The position numbers and the translations under genes were made by a program. Of a stretch of DNA of 6,599 bases, positions 1-6,244 are shown one piece after another. Numbering within the stretch: the first letter of the stretch is position 1; every line of letters starts with the position of its first letter. The stretch comes from CAZZIZ01 sp964654535 (GTDB lineage Bacteria; Bacteroidota; Bacteroidia; Chitinophagales; UBA2359). Under the pieces are notes generated by a model. The model saw only the letters and a program-made list of their open reading frames with translations, was not told where the DNA came from and did not search any database. The DNA is taken from positions 1-6,599 of the forward strand of contig CAZZIZ010000187.1 of the NCBI GenBank assembly GCA_964654535.1. The letters are read 5' to 3'.

Positions 1-555
1 AGCGAACCCACAAGCAAAACACCAACTCCAAAAGAAAAGCAAGATGCCAGCTCCTCCAAATCAAATGACCATTCTACTTCGGTTCAGAAAAATGAACTGG
101 AGCACCCAAACTGGTTAAGAAATCATAGTCAGGCACTAGTGGATAAGCTGGAACAGCCAGGCCAGTCCAAAGTGTTCAGCTACAAGCAACTCAACGATTC
201 ACTCTCCTACGCGATTTTCGAAATCAGCTCTGACCTTTGTGTAAATCGACATTTAAAAACATTCCTTGGCGAAAAGAAAATCGACGATTTAGAAATTCAA
301 TCAATTTGCGATCACGATCAAAGCGCTGCCGTAAATAAGTGGAAGGAGTATGAGCTAAACAATGCTAGTTCGATAGAATCCAATTCCATCAAACTCATGA
401 AATGCTATAAATACGCGGCTGCTTCGAAGAATGATAATAAAGGCGCCTCAAAATCCACTCTGGATTTTTTAGAGGTCGCGGCAAAAATTGATACGCTTGT
501 TACTTATCACCAGATAAAGCCCAACGGATCAATTGCTACAACAATCAAGAACTAA
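1..555 (+). CDS. Hypothetical protein, 5'-truncated at the window edge
   Basis: The frame is open from the first base to a TAA at 553-555, giving 184 visible residues with the true start outside the window. A GTG at 139 is in frame, but the codons before it are open and read as ordinary protein, so an internal start there is not needed. The first 35 or so residues are hydrophilic and rich in Ser, Thr, Lys and Pro, like a disordered linker. The rest (from about FSYKQLNDSL) looks like a globular alpha/beta domain. Its order (a strand ending SSDLCVN, a helix, then HDQSAAVNKWKEY) is faintly reminiscent of a PAS fold, but I do not recognise the family and would not assign a function. No signal peptide or membrane segment is visible in this part. 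The next gene starts 202 bp downstream, so they are probably not tightly coupled. Confidence 0.6.
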   Translation, partial: SEPTSKTPTPKEKQDASSSKSNDHSTSVQKNELEHPNWLRNHSQALVDKLEQPGQSKVFSYKQLNDSLSYAIFEISSDLCVNRHLKTFLGEKKIDDLEIQSICDHDQSAAVNKWKEYELNNASSIESNSIKLMKCYKYAAASKNDNKGASKSTLDFLEVAAKIDTLVTYHQIKPNGSIATTIKN

Positions 556-757
556 TTCTCGCAAAAACAACTAACACTCCCCGATCTCTTTACTTTCTTT
601 CTATTTAGAAGCCTTATCAGCAATTAGCATTAAAGCGAAATTGAACGTAAAAACGTCTTAAACTTCACAACCTGAACTAACTTAGAGTAGTGATGCGAAT
701 GCGGAGACTCTAGTAAAAGTTCGCTAGCTCGAGCTCACTCTATAACTAAAAAGCGAT

Positions 758-1438
758 ATGGCAAAAGCAATATTCTTTGACATGAATGAAACCCTACTTA
801 ACCTGGGTTTACTGAAAGTTCAGTTTGATAAGTACTTCGAGGACAAGTATGTCCTAAAATATTGGTTCAGTAAACTACTTCACAGTTCGAGTGTTATGGG
901 CGTCATGAACGAGTATAGAAATTTTGGAGAATTGGCTGGCGTTGCTTTAGAATGTGTTTTCTTCGAAAACAACGTAACGTTAAGTGCTAAGACTAAAGCT
1001 GAGATTCTTGGAGAATTTAGAAGATTGCCAGCGTATGAAGATGTTCTACCAGCACTTGAAATTCTCAAAGAGAAAAACATTCGTCTTGTTGCCGTCTCAA
1101 ATTCATCCTTAGCCATGATGAAAGAGCAATTGAGCAATGCCGGAATTATTGACAAATTTGATTCCTACTACTCAGTTGATCAAGTAAAACGATACAAACC
1201 GTTTAAAGCCATTTATCAGTTTGCAGCAGAACAAGAAGGATTGAAAACGGAGGATATTGTAATGATTGCCACGCACGATTGGGACTTGTTTGGAGCAAAA
1301 AAGGCTGGCCTTAGAACCGCCTATATAAAACGAAAGGAAACTATATTTCACCCATTTTATTCGCAAGCGGATTATAGCGATTCCAGTTTAGTCAATTTGA
1401 TTAATCTGATGATAGATGCTGAAAATATAGTCTTATAA
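758..1438 (+). CDS. HAD-superfamily hydrolase, haloacid dehalogenase type II-like
   Basis: A cytoplasmic 226-residue protein of usual length for this family. The HAD motifs are present in order: motif I FFDMNETLLNL with nucleophile Asp8; an alpha-helical cap at about residues 15-90; motif II VAVSNSS (Ser114, Asn115); motif III Lys147 in RYKPFKAIY, with Tyr153 six residues later as in L-2-haloacid dehalogenases; and motif IV ATHDWDLFGA (Asp174, Asp176). Family knowledge: this group forms an aspartyl intermediate and hydrolyses carbon-halogen or phosphoester bonds. Two features argue against a classical L-2-haloacid dehalogenase. No arginine occurs in the cap before Arg54, where the halide-binding Arg would be expected, and His173 replaces the usual active-site Asn. 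The substrate is therefore open. The ATG at 758 has no clear Shine-Dalgarno, only A-rich sequence. The stop is 2 bp before the next ATG, indicating an operon. Confidence 0.88.
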   Translation: MAKAIFFDMNETLLNLGLLKVQFDKYFEDKYVLKYWFSKLLHSSSVMGVMNEYRNFGELAGVALECVFFENNVTLSAKTKAEILGEFRRLPAYEDVLPALEILKEKNIRLVAVSNSSLAMMKEQLSNAGIIDKFDSYYSVDQVKRYKPFKAIYQFAAEQEGLKTEDIVMIATHDWDLFGAKKAGLRTAYIKRKETIFHPFYSQADYSDSSLVNLINLMIDAENIVL

Positions 1439-1440
1439 AG

Positions 1441-1654
1441 ATGGATAAAATTGGAAAAATAGGTAACAGAACAATTTATTACGTTCAAGTCAGAAATAAT
1501 GCTAACTGGAAAATTTCTTTACCAAATAAGGGCTGGATAGCATTTACAATAGCGAACAAGGAAGACGGCGAACTAGTGCCATCTATGGTGTCAACGTGTA
1601 TTAACAAAAATGTTGCATACACCTGCAGTTCTGGAGAATATGCTTCTATGACCG
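1441..1654 (+). CDS. Small hypothetical protein, 5' part, cut by assembly gap
   Basis: The ATG follows the HAD stop by 2 bp (TAAagATG), so the two are very probably co-transcribed and translationally coupled. Seventy-one residues are readable before the Ns. The N-terminal part (IGNRTIYYVQV, then WKISLPNKGWIAFTI) suggests beta strands. It is followed by a segment ending VAYTCSSGEYASM, which resembles a strand followed by a turn. There is no signal peptide or membrane segment, so a cytoplasmic protein is likely. I do not recognise it with confidence. The plan (aromatic strand, 'W-aF' strand, then a Cys/Gly strand followed downstream by an acidic 'D' segment) recalls small domains of unknown function such as DUF7684, but this is only an impression. 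The likely 3' end is the separate fragment after the gap. Confidence 0.6.
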
Positions 1655-1754
1655 NNNNNNNNNNNNNNNNNNNNNNNNNNNNNNNNNNNNNNNNNNNNNN
1701 NNNNNNNNNNNNNNNNNNNNNNNNNNNNNNNNNNNNNNNNNNNNNNNNNNNNNN
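1655..1754. other. Scaffold gap, 100 Ns
   Basis: Exactly 100 consecutive Ns. A run of exactly 100 is a common placeholder for a gap of unknown length, so reading-frame arithmetic across it has no meaning. The gap interrupts the small gene that starts at 1441. Confidence 0.97.
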
Positions 1755-1838
1755 CATAATTTTGATGTAATTAAATTGTCACAAAACAACTCATTTGAAG
1801 ATTTCATAACTATTATCATTTACATTAGAAATGGATAA
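1755..1838 (+). CDS. Probable 3' fragment of the gap-interrupted small gene
   Basis: Of the three + frames leaving the gap, one hits a stop at once and one stops after four codons. The frame starting at 1755 stays open for 27 codons to a TAA at 1836-1838. It reads HNFDVIKLSQ, then NSFEDFITIIIYIRNG, which looks like a real C-terminus: an acidic/aromatic segment followed by an amphipathic helix. This frame differs from that of the 1441 start when the 100 Ns are counted literally, which is not a problem if the gap length is arbitrary. The simplest reading is one small gene of perhaps 110-150 residues. Two separate genes cannot be excluded. The stop is 14 bp before the first possible start of the secreted protein gene. 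Confidence 0.5.
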   Translation, partial: HNFDVIKLSQNNSFEDFITIIIYIRNG

Positions 1839-1852
1839 TAAATTTTCTATTT

Positions 1853-3217
1853 ATGGTAACAATGCGAATTTTATCATTCACGCTCCTACTTTGTAGTTTC
1901 TGCTTATCTGGGCAGAATGTTTTAGATGCCATTGCTATTCGACCCGATTACATTACGCATAGTCCGTCAGAAGTATTGGCGACCAACGAATCAGTAATTC
2001 TGGTCGGGAAGGTCGAATTCAACCCTGGTTGTAATGCCGGAGAATATCTTGCTTTTATTCCTTTCAATACTGAGCCTTTGGTCTTGTACTATGGTCCAGA
2101 CGATTTCTCGCAATACGTTGAGCTAGAAAATTATCCAAACGACATCTATTTTGACATTTTCGATATCATTGACATTTGCGAGCAAGAGGACGGAAGCATA
2201 GCTGTTTCTTTGTGGGGTTACTTCTCGGATGTTTCTTCACCTTCATATCGACTTATACTTATGATGTCTCCAACAGGTGAAGTACTTAGTTTCGAAACTA
2301 TATCGCTCGATTCATATGATGATGAAGTTGCCCTGAACTGCTTTAACGCCACCAACAATGTACAAGAAGCAATGCTTCCATCAGAGGATGGATATAGCTA
2401 TCAAAATGGGGATGATGTAATTGAATATCGATTTTTTGATGCCGGCTTGGGATCGCTTGTTTACGTAGAACGATATAATGTCGCAAACCCGCTTAGTACC
2501 GACGACAACATAGGAATTTCCAGTTTAGATGTTGGCACTTATTATGAGTACGAAACGATAGAGGGCTTTTGTGCAACAATTATGAATGACATAATTATAG
2601 AAGTGACCAATTATGGGAATGAAGATGTCTGTTTTTTTGATATCGGTTTGGAAAGAGGCTCAAGTCCATCTTCGTTTTGCGGTTTTCTTTTTTATAACAA
2701 ACGCAGAATCATTATTGAAGAATGTTTAGCGCCTGGCGAAAGCAGACCAATCACTGTAACTAACTGGTCAATTAATCCTTCATTATCTTGCCAAGCAAAC
2801 ATCTGCGCAAATTTGTTAAGTCCTAACCAACGTATAGACAAGGATCAATCTGATAATATGAGCTGCTTTTCTGCGGAAATTGACTTTGAGGCTTGCGAAG
2901 GCCTCCCATGTTATTTTGGCGCTCAAGGTGTATTGAATGAAAACTGCGAATGCATGGTCATAGACATCGGAATTGAAGACGGACTCACGCAAGCAGATTT
3001 GGACATTTATCCTAATCCCGTTGAGCAACAACTTTCATTTAGCCTAGAAGAAAATGCAGCAATATATCTTCAAAATCAAAATGGACAGGTCCTCATTCAA
3101 AAGGAAGGCGTCTTTGGTTTGAACGCAATTGACATGAGCAAATTTCCAGACGGGTTTTATGTCTTGATTGTGAAAGGCAAGAATTTTATTATCCGAGAGA
3201 AATTGGTGAAGCATTAA
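1853..3217 (+). CDS. Secreted protein with CARDB-like domain and type IX secretion sorting domain
   Basis: A 454-residue exported protein. Residues 4-20 form a Sec signal peptide (Arg5 then a hydrophobic core LSFTLLLCSFCLSG), probably cut near Gly20/Gln21. The start may be the ATG at 1853 or, with a more typical n-region, the ATG at 1862. Residues 21-215 are beta-rich and acidic, possibly part of a propeller-like ectodomain. Residues 218-345 resemble a CARDB/Ig-like domain: IIIEVTNYGNEDV, then LAPGESRPITV, then DKDQSDNMSC. A cysteine-rich linker follows (350-367, with NENCEC), typical of Bacteroidota surface proteins. Residues 382-454 are a type A T9SS C-terminal domain: YPNPV at 386-390, an AIDMSKFPDGFYVLIV block, and a terminal basic KLVKH. 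Family knowledge: this domain directs passage through the outer membrane and is usually removed, often with attachment to surface polysaccharide. The ligand or function of the ectodomain is unknown. No Shine-Dalgarno is visible. Confidence 0.9.
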   Translation: MVTMRILSFTLLLCSFCLSGQNVLDAIAIRPDYITHSPSEVLATNESVILVGKVEFNPGCNAGEYLAFIPFNTEPLVLYYGPDDFSQYVELENYPNDIYFDIFDIIDICEQEDGSIAVSLWGYFSDVSSPSYRLILMMSPTGEVLSFETISLDSYDDEVALNCFNATNNVQEAMLPSEDGYSYQNGDDVIEYRFFDAGLGSLVYVERYNVANPLSTDDNIGISSLDVGTYYEYETIEGFCATIMNDIIIEVTNYGNEDVCFFDIGLERGSSPSSFCGFLFYNKRRIIIEECLAPGESRPITVTNWSINPSLSCQANICANLLSPNQRIDKDQSDNMSCFSAEIDFEACEGLPCYFGAQGVLNENCECMVIDIGIEDGLTQADLDIYPNPVEQQLSFSLEENAAIYLQNQNGQVLIQKEGVFGLNAIDMSKFPDGFYVLIVKGKNFIIREKLVKH

Positions 3218-3261
3218 GTCGTAGCAGTGTGCGCTTAAGCAGAAAAAAAGTCAAAACGCAT

Positions 3262-3277
3262 CGAGTCGAGAGACTCG
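3262..3277. repeat. Short perfect hairpin with GNRA-type loop
   Basis: CGAGTC-GAGA-GACTCG is a 6-bp perfect inverted repeat with a GAGA tetraloop, 44 bp after the stop of the secreted protein gene. No T-tract follows, so it is not a standard intrinsic terminator, although it could stabilise the 3' end of that mRNA. The rest of 3218-3388 holds no convincing gene apart from this hairpin and the short dispersed repeat at 3321. Confidence 0.4.
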
Positions 3278-3320
3278 CACCATAACAGTTTGAGTTCATA
3301 GTCTGAGCTGGCGAATACAC

Positions 3321-3348
3321 AGATTTCTCGGCTGCGCTCAAAATGACA
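3321..3348. repeat. Single unit of a Bacteroidota-type intergenic dispersed repeat
   Basis: The segment contains TTTCTCGGCTGCGCTC followed by AAAATGACA. From memory, its reverse complement (TGTCATTT...GAGCGCAGCCGAGAAA) matches a very common intergenic repeat of Flavobacteriia and relatives; this is unverified. Here one base of the expected CGAAA side is changed to CAAAA, which weakens the inverted repeat and suggests an old, decaying copy. It lies 41 bp upstream of the larger structured element and translates on the - strand into the spurious ORF often seen over such repeats. Confidence 0.45.
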
Positions 3349-3388
3349 TCCTTTTCTAAGATTTTGGTATTGCTATGTGCTATGATTA

Positions 3389-3578
3389 CCGCGTGAGGGA
3401 TTGAGGCCTTTGTTGAAGCTCCTGTTTCAAAAGGCAAGAAAAGGCTTTAGCTCCTTGGAGCTAGAGAGACTTTTTGGCTTTTGAAGAACAGAGCGACGGC
3501 CAAAAGCCCGACCCCAAACCCAGCCTAATACTTCGTGGAAACACGAATTATTAGGCTGGGTTTGGGGGCACGCCCAAT
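3389..3578 (+). repeat. Structured intergenic element, copy A (190 nt)
   Basis: This shares a conserved frame with 6386-6599: a 5' block CCGCGTGAGGGAT, a middle block AGCTCCTGTTTC...GAAGAACAGAGCGA, then AAAGCCCGACCCC, and a 3' block GGGGGCACGCCCAAT. The fold visible by eye is as follows. A closing stem GCGTG 3391-3395 pairs with CACGC 3569-3573. A weaker stem pairs 3405-3412 with 3501-3508. A long stem pairs 3426-3437 with 3474-3485 (11 of 12 pairs), extended outward by GCTC..TGTT/AACAGAGC and inward by AAAAG/CTTTT. Its tip is TAGCTC-CTTG-GAGCTA. The last arm pairs 3512-3530 with 3549-3567 over 19 perfect bp, then TTCGTG-GAAA-CACGAA with a GNRA loop. It encodes no protein and has no T-tract. 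It ends 16 bp before the helicase -7 box, so it is probably not part of that mRNA. Function unknown: structured RNA or mobile hairpin element. Confidence 0.8.
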
Positions 3579-3594
3579 TCGAAACAGTATGGAC

Positions 3595-3602
3595 TATCTT
3601 TG
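3595..3602 (+). promoter_or_regulatory. Bacteroidota -7 promoter box of the helicase gene
   Basis: TATCTTTG is an exact match to the TAnnTTTG -7 consensus of the Bacteroidota housekeeping sigma factor. It lies 6 bp before the ATG at 3609. Transcription would be expected to begin about 5-7 nt downstream, at or right beside the start codon, so the mRNA would be leaderless or nearly so. No TTG-type -33 element is visible at the usual distance, because that position falls in the end of the structured element. Confidence 0.6.
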
Positions 3603-3608
3603 CGACCG

Positions 3609-4967
3609 ATGGAATCCTTTCAAGAGCTAAAACTGACCAACGCGCTGAGAAATGCCTTGCAGGATTTGGGCTTTGAACGCCCTACTCCGATTCAGGCGCA
3701 ATCTTACTCGGTAGTTCGATCTGGGAAAAACGTGGTCGGTATTGCTCAGACTGGAACAGGAAAGTCTTTTGCCTACTTGCTCCCCTTGCTACAAGATTTG
3801 AAATTTTCTAAGCAGAGCAATCCTAGGATATTGGTCATTGTCCCTACCCGAGAATTGGTAAATCAAGTTGTCGCCCAAACCGAAAGCTTATGTACTTATA
3901 TGGACGTGCGGGTTCAGGGCGTTTACGGCGGAGTCAGCATGAACACCCAGAAAAATAATCTGTTAGCGGGTATGGATATTTTGGTCGCCACCCCTGGAAG
4001 ATTATACGATTTGGTTTTATCAAAAGCGGTACAATTGAAATCGGTCAAAAAACTGGTGATTGATGAAGTAGATGAAATGCTTGAGTTGGGCTTTCGCTAT
4101 CAATTGACCAATCTATTTGACCTCCTTCCTGAAAGAAGGCAAAACATTATGTTCTCGGCGACCCTTAGCGATGACATCGATACTTTGATCGATCAATTTT
4201 TCTTTCAACCAGAAAGAATTTTTATTGCCATAAGTGGAACGCCCTTGGCCAACATAAAACAAGTGGCTATTGCTTGTCGCAACTTTCATACTAAGGCAAA
4301 CTTGCTGTCTCACTTACTAGCCGACAAAGATAAATTCTCGAAAGTGCTGGTCTTCCTTCCCAACAAAAAGCTGGCTGATCTTATGTTCGAGTTGATGAGT
4401 GAAAAATATGAGGGCGAGATGGGGCTTATACATTCCAACAAATCTCAAAACTATCGAAACAGAAGTGTGGAGGCATTTAACAGCGGCGAACATAGGGTGC
4501 TGATCGCTACCGATATTCTTTCTAGAGGTTTGGACTTGGACCAAATAAGCCAGGTCATCAATGTAGACTGTCCTAGCCATCCCGAAAACTATATACACAG
4601 GATTGGTCGAACGGGTCGAGCAGAAAAGGAAGGAGAATCAATTCTACTCTACACCGAAAAAGAGATTCCGGCAAAAGAAGCAATAGAAGCTTTGATGCAA
4701 ATGAAAATTTTGGATTTGGATTTTCCTGAAGAAGTTGAGGTTTCAACAAAACGCATTCCTTCTGAGAGACCGGCTCCGGTGGTAGATTCATCAAACCCTC
4801 ATCGCAACCATAAGAATGCTCCAGAGCGTGGCCCTAGCTTTCACGAAAAGAAACTAAAAAACCAAAAGGTAAACCTTGGTGGAAAGTATAAACGTGAAAT
4901 CGAAAAGAAATACAAGAAACCTAAAACGCGCGGTGATAAAATTCAGAACCGGAAAAAGAAGAGGTAG
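3609..4967 (+). CDS. DEAD-box ATP-dependent RNA helicase (DEVD variant)
   Basis: A cytoplasmic 452-residue SF2 helicase that unwinds or remodels RNA using ATP, as in ribosome assembly or mRNA turnover. All motifs are present. In the first RecA domain: Q motif GFERPTPIQ (21-29, with Phe4 upstream), motif I AQTGTGKS (46-53), PTREL (79-83), TPGR (128-131), motif II DEVD (152-155) and SAT (183-185). In the second: VLVFLPNK (246-253), ATDILSRGLD (300-309) and HRIGRTGR (330-337). The third motif II residue is Val instead of Ala; the catalytic Asp152-Glu153 pair is intact, so activity is expected. The tail from about 380 is Lys/Arg-rich and low in complexity, a likely RNA-binding extension. The ATG at 3609 is preferred over an in-frame TTG at 3600, because that TTG lies inside the promoter box and adds only Met-Arg-Pro. 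The specific subfamily (RhlE, CshA or other) cannot be settled by eye. Confidence 0.95.
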   Translation: MESFQELKLTNALRNALQDLGFERPTPIQAQSYSVVRSGKNVVGIAQTGTGKSFAYLLPLLQDLKFSKQSNPRILVIVPTRELVNQVVAQTESLCTYMDVRVQGVYGGVSMNTQKNNLLAGMDILVATPGRLYDLVLSKAVQLKSVKKLVIDEVDEMLELGFRYQLTNLFDLLPERRQNIMFSATLSDDIDTLIDQFFFQPERIFIAISGTPLANIKQVAIACRNFHTKANLLSHLLADKDKFSKVLVFLPNKKLADLMFELMSEKYEGEMGLIHSNKSQNYRNRSVEAFNSGEHRVLIATDILSRGLDLDQISQVINVDCPSHPENYIHRIGRTGRAEKEGESILLYTEKEIPAKEAIEALMQMKILDLDFPEEVEVSTKRIPSERPAPVVDSSNPHRNHKNAPERGPSFHEKKLKNQKVNLGGKYKREIEKKYKKPKTRGDKIQNRKKKR

Positions 4968-4972
4968 CTAGG

Positions 4973-5155
4973 ATGTATTTGCAAGGAGCTTTGCAGATGT
5001 TTCAATTTGAATCGCTCCTAATGAGAATTATACACAGGCAATACAGAAACCTATCTATTGGATTGCTTTTGACCGTAGCACTAATGGCGGCTCTAGCCCT
5101 GTGCAAATCGCAAAACACGGAGAATTCACTTGCGAGCTCCTTTCAGATCCTGTAG
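4973..5155 (+). CDS. Possible small membrane or lipoprotein-like protein (doubtful)
   Basis: A 60-codon ORF whose ATG lies 5 bp after the helicase stop. The alternative ATG at 5021 gives a 44-residue product with a better signal-like N-terminus: MRIIHRQYRN, then the hydrophobic run LSIGLLLTVALMAALALC, then a polar Ser/Asn/Gln tail. The LALC sequence resembles a lipobox but has Leu instead of Gly/Ala/Ser at -1, so lipidation is uncertain; a single membrane anchor is the alternative. It fills most of the 234 bp between helicase and oxidoreductase and could be a genuine small exported protein or chance. The family is not recognised. Hydrophobicity and position are the only support. Confidence 0.33.
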   Translation: MYLQGALQMFQFESLLMRIIHRQYRNLSIGLLLTVALMAALALCKSQNTENSLASSFQIL

Positions 5156-5182
5156 CACAATGGCCAACAGTGGTTTTACTCG

Positions 5183-5190
5183 TATCTTTC
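5183..5190 (+). promoter_or_regulatory. Near-consensus -7 box before the oxidoreductase gene
   Basis: TATCTTTC differs from TAnnTTTG only at the last base and lies 11 bp before the ATG at 5202. This is the same arrangement as the exact box before the helicase. No TTG is visible at -33. It supports the ATG at 5202 over the more upstream in-frame starts, with a leader of only a few nucleotides. Confidence 0.35.
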
Positions 5191-5201
5191 AGGCTCTTTC
5201 A

Positions 5202-6173
5202 ATGAGCGAATTTGAACAAATAAATCAAGGTTTTAATTCTGTCTTCAAGGCGGGCCATTTAAGTATAGGTGTGGTTATACCTATTGAAAACTATGCTCAG
5301 AGCACGGTGCCTAGCCTGACTGAGCACTTGGAACGAGCTCAATTGGCAGAATCGCTAGGCTTCAAAGCACTCTGGGTGCGCGATGTTCCCCTGCACCTGC
5401 CCGTTTTTGGAGATGCTGGACAAACCTATGATCCGTTCGCTTACCTCGGCTTTTTAGCAGGACAGACGAAAAGCATCTGTCTAGGAGTAGCCAGCATTGC
5501 CCTACCTTTGCATCATCCTGTTCATGTCGCTAAGGCCGCAGCGACTTTAGATCAACTCACTAGTGGTCGATTTATTTTAGGCGTCGCCTCCGGCGACCGC
5601 CCGGAAGAGTTTCCTGCTTTGAAATTTGATTTCGAAAAGCGTGGCGAACATTTTCGAGAAGCCTTTGAGTTTTTGCGTCTTGCACGAGCGTCTTTTCCTA
5701 AGCTCGAAAACAATCGATACGCAGAGCTAAAAGGCAACATAGACGTTTTACCAAAACCGTTCGGCGCGAAACTACCACTAATGATTACTGGGAGCAGCAG
5801 ACAAAGCATAGAATGGATTGCAGAAAATGGCGACGGCTGGATGTACTACCCGCGCAACTTTTATATGCAATCGCATAACATCAAAGACTTTCGCGAGCAC
5901 TTAAAAAAGAAGCAGCTCACTAACAAACCATTTATGCAACCTTTGTACGTAGACCTGCATCTCGCGGACGATTACAAACCTGAACATATACATCTTGGCT
6001 TTCGCCTTGGCGCCAATCACCTGTTGGACTACTTGAAGCAGCTGAAAGAAATGGGCGTAAACCACGTGGGCATCAACTTAAGATTTAACAGAGGTGATAT
6101 AAAAGAAACCCTCGAGCGCCTTGCTCAGAAAGTCCTGCCACACTTTCACGCAACAGAAAATGAATTACAGTAA
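5202..6173 (+). CDS. LLM-class flavin-dependent oxidoreductase, BA3436-like
   Basis: A 323-residue soluble TIM-barrel enzyme of the luciferase-like monooxygenase superfamily, normal in length. Recognisable blocks are IGVVIPIE (22-29), GFKALWVRDVPL (53-64), FGDAGQTYDP (69-78), LDQLTSGRFILGVASGDRPEEFP (116-138, with the barrel strand LGVASGDRP), RGEHFRE (147-153), MITGSSRQS (194-202) and GDGWM (210-214). The RDVPL, FGD-GQ-YDP and SGDRP-EFP signatures match what I know of the 'luciferase-type oxidoreductase, BA3436 family' (TIGR03571). FMN is the likely cofactor, since Bacteroidota generally do not make F420; the substrate is unknown. In-frame starts exist at TTG 5130, ATG 5160 and ATG 5202. The last fits the family N-terminus (short lead into NQGF) and the promoter-like box just upstream. 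It overlaps no convincing gene and appears to be its own transcription unit. Confidence 0.9.
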   Translation: MSEFEQINQGFNSVFKAGHLSIGVVIPIENYAQSTVPSLTEHLERAQLAESLGFKALWVRDVPLHLPVFGDAGQTYDPFAYLGFLAGQTKSICLGVASIALPLHHPVHVAKAAATLDQLTSGRFILGVASGDRPEEFPALKFDFEKRGEHFREAFEFLRLARASFPKLENNRYAELKGNIDVLPKPFGAKLPLMITGSSRQSIEWIAENGDGWMYYPRNFYMQSHNIKDFREHLKKKQLTNKPFMQPLYVDLHLADDYKPEHIHLGFRLGANHLLDYLKQLKEMGVNHVGINLRFNRGDIKETLERLAQKVLPHFHATENELQ

Positions 6174-6244
6174 TTACAGGCAGTCTACTTGGCGAAAATT
6201 ATGTCAGTCTTTCAAGAGGGGCTTTAACGCTAGGCCTTTTCAGT

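Noticed and set aside
683..735. Inverted repeats in the spacer before the HAD gene (TAGAGT...ACTCTA and AGCTCGAGCT)
   Set aside because: They are short, with a long or absent loop, no promoter box nearby and no second copy; not distinguishable from chance.
880..1155. 91-codon ORF on the - strand inside the HAD gene
   Set aside because: Antisense shadow of a gene with clear family motifs.
1757..1764. TAATTTTG, matching the -7 promoter consensus
   Set aside because: It lies within the probable coding end of the gap-interrupted gene, about 90 bp from the next start, in AT-rich sequence where chance matches are common; its -33 region is in the N gap.
3189..3437. 82-codon ORF on the - strand
   Set aside because: It is a translation of the intergenic repeats and the start of structured element A; it overlaps the secreted-protein stop and has no protein-like features.
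3512..3567. Intrinsic terminator
   Set aside because: The stem is very strong but is followed by GCACGCCCAATTCG with no T-tract, and the same frame recurs in copy B.
3389..3578. Integron attC site or cassette recombination site
   Set aside because: The element has a hairpin form and variable interior, but no attC core triplets of the expected type were seen, and no integrase or cassette array is present.
3389..3578. Group II intron fragment
   Set aside because: There is no recognisable domain V, no GUGYG-type start and no reverse transcriptase.
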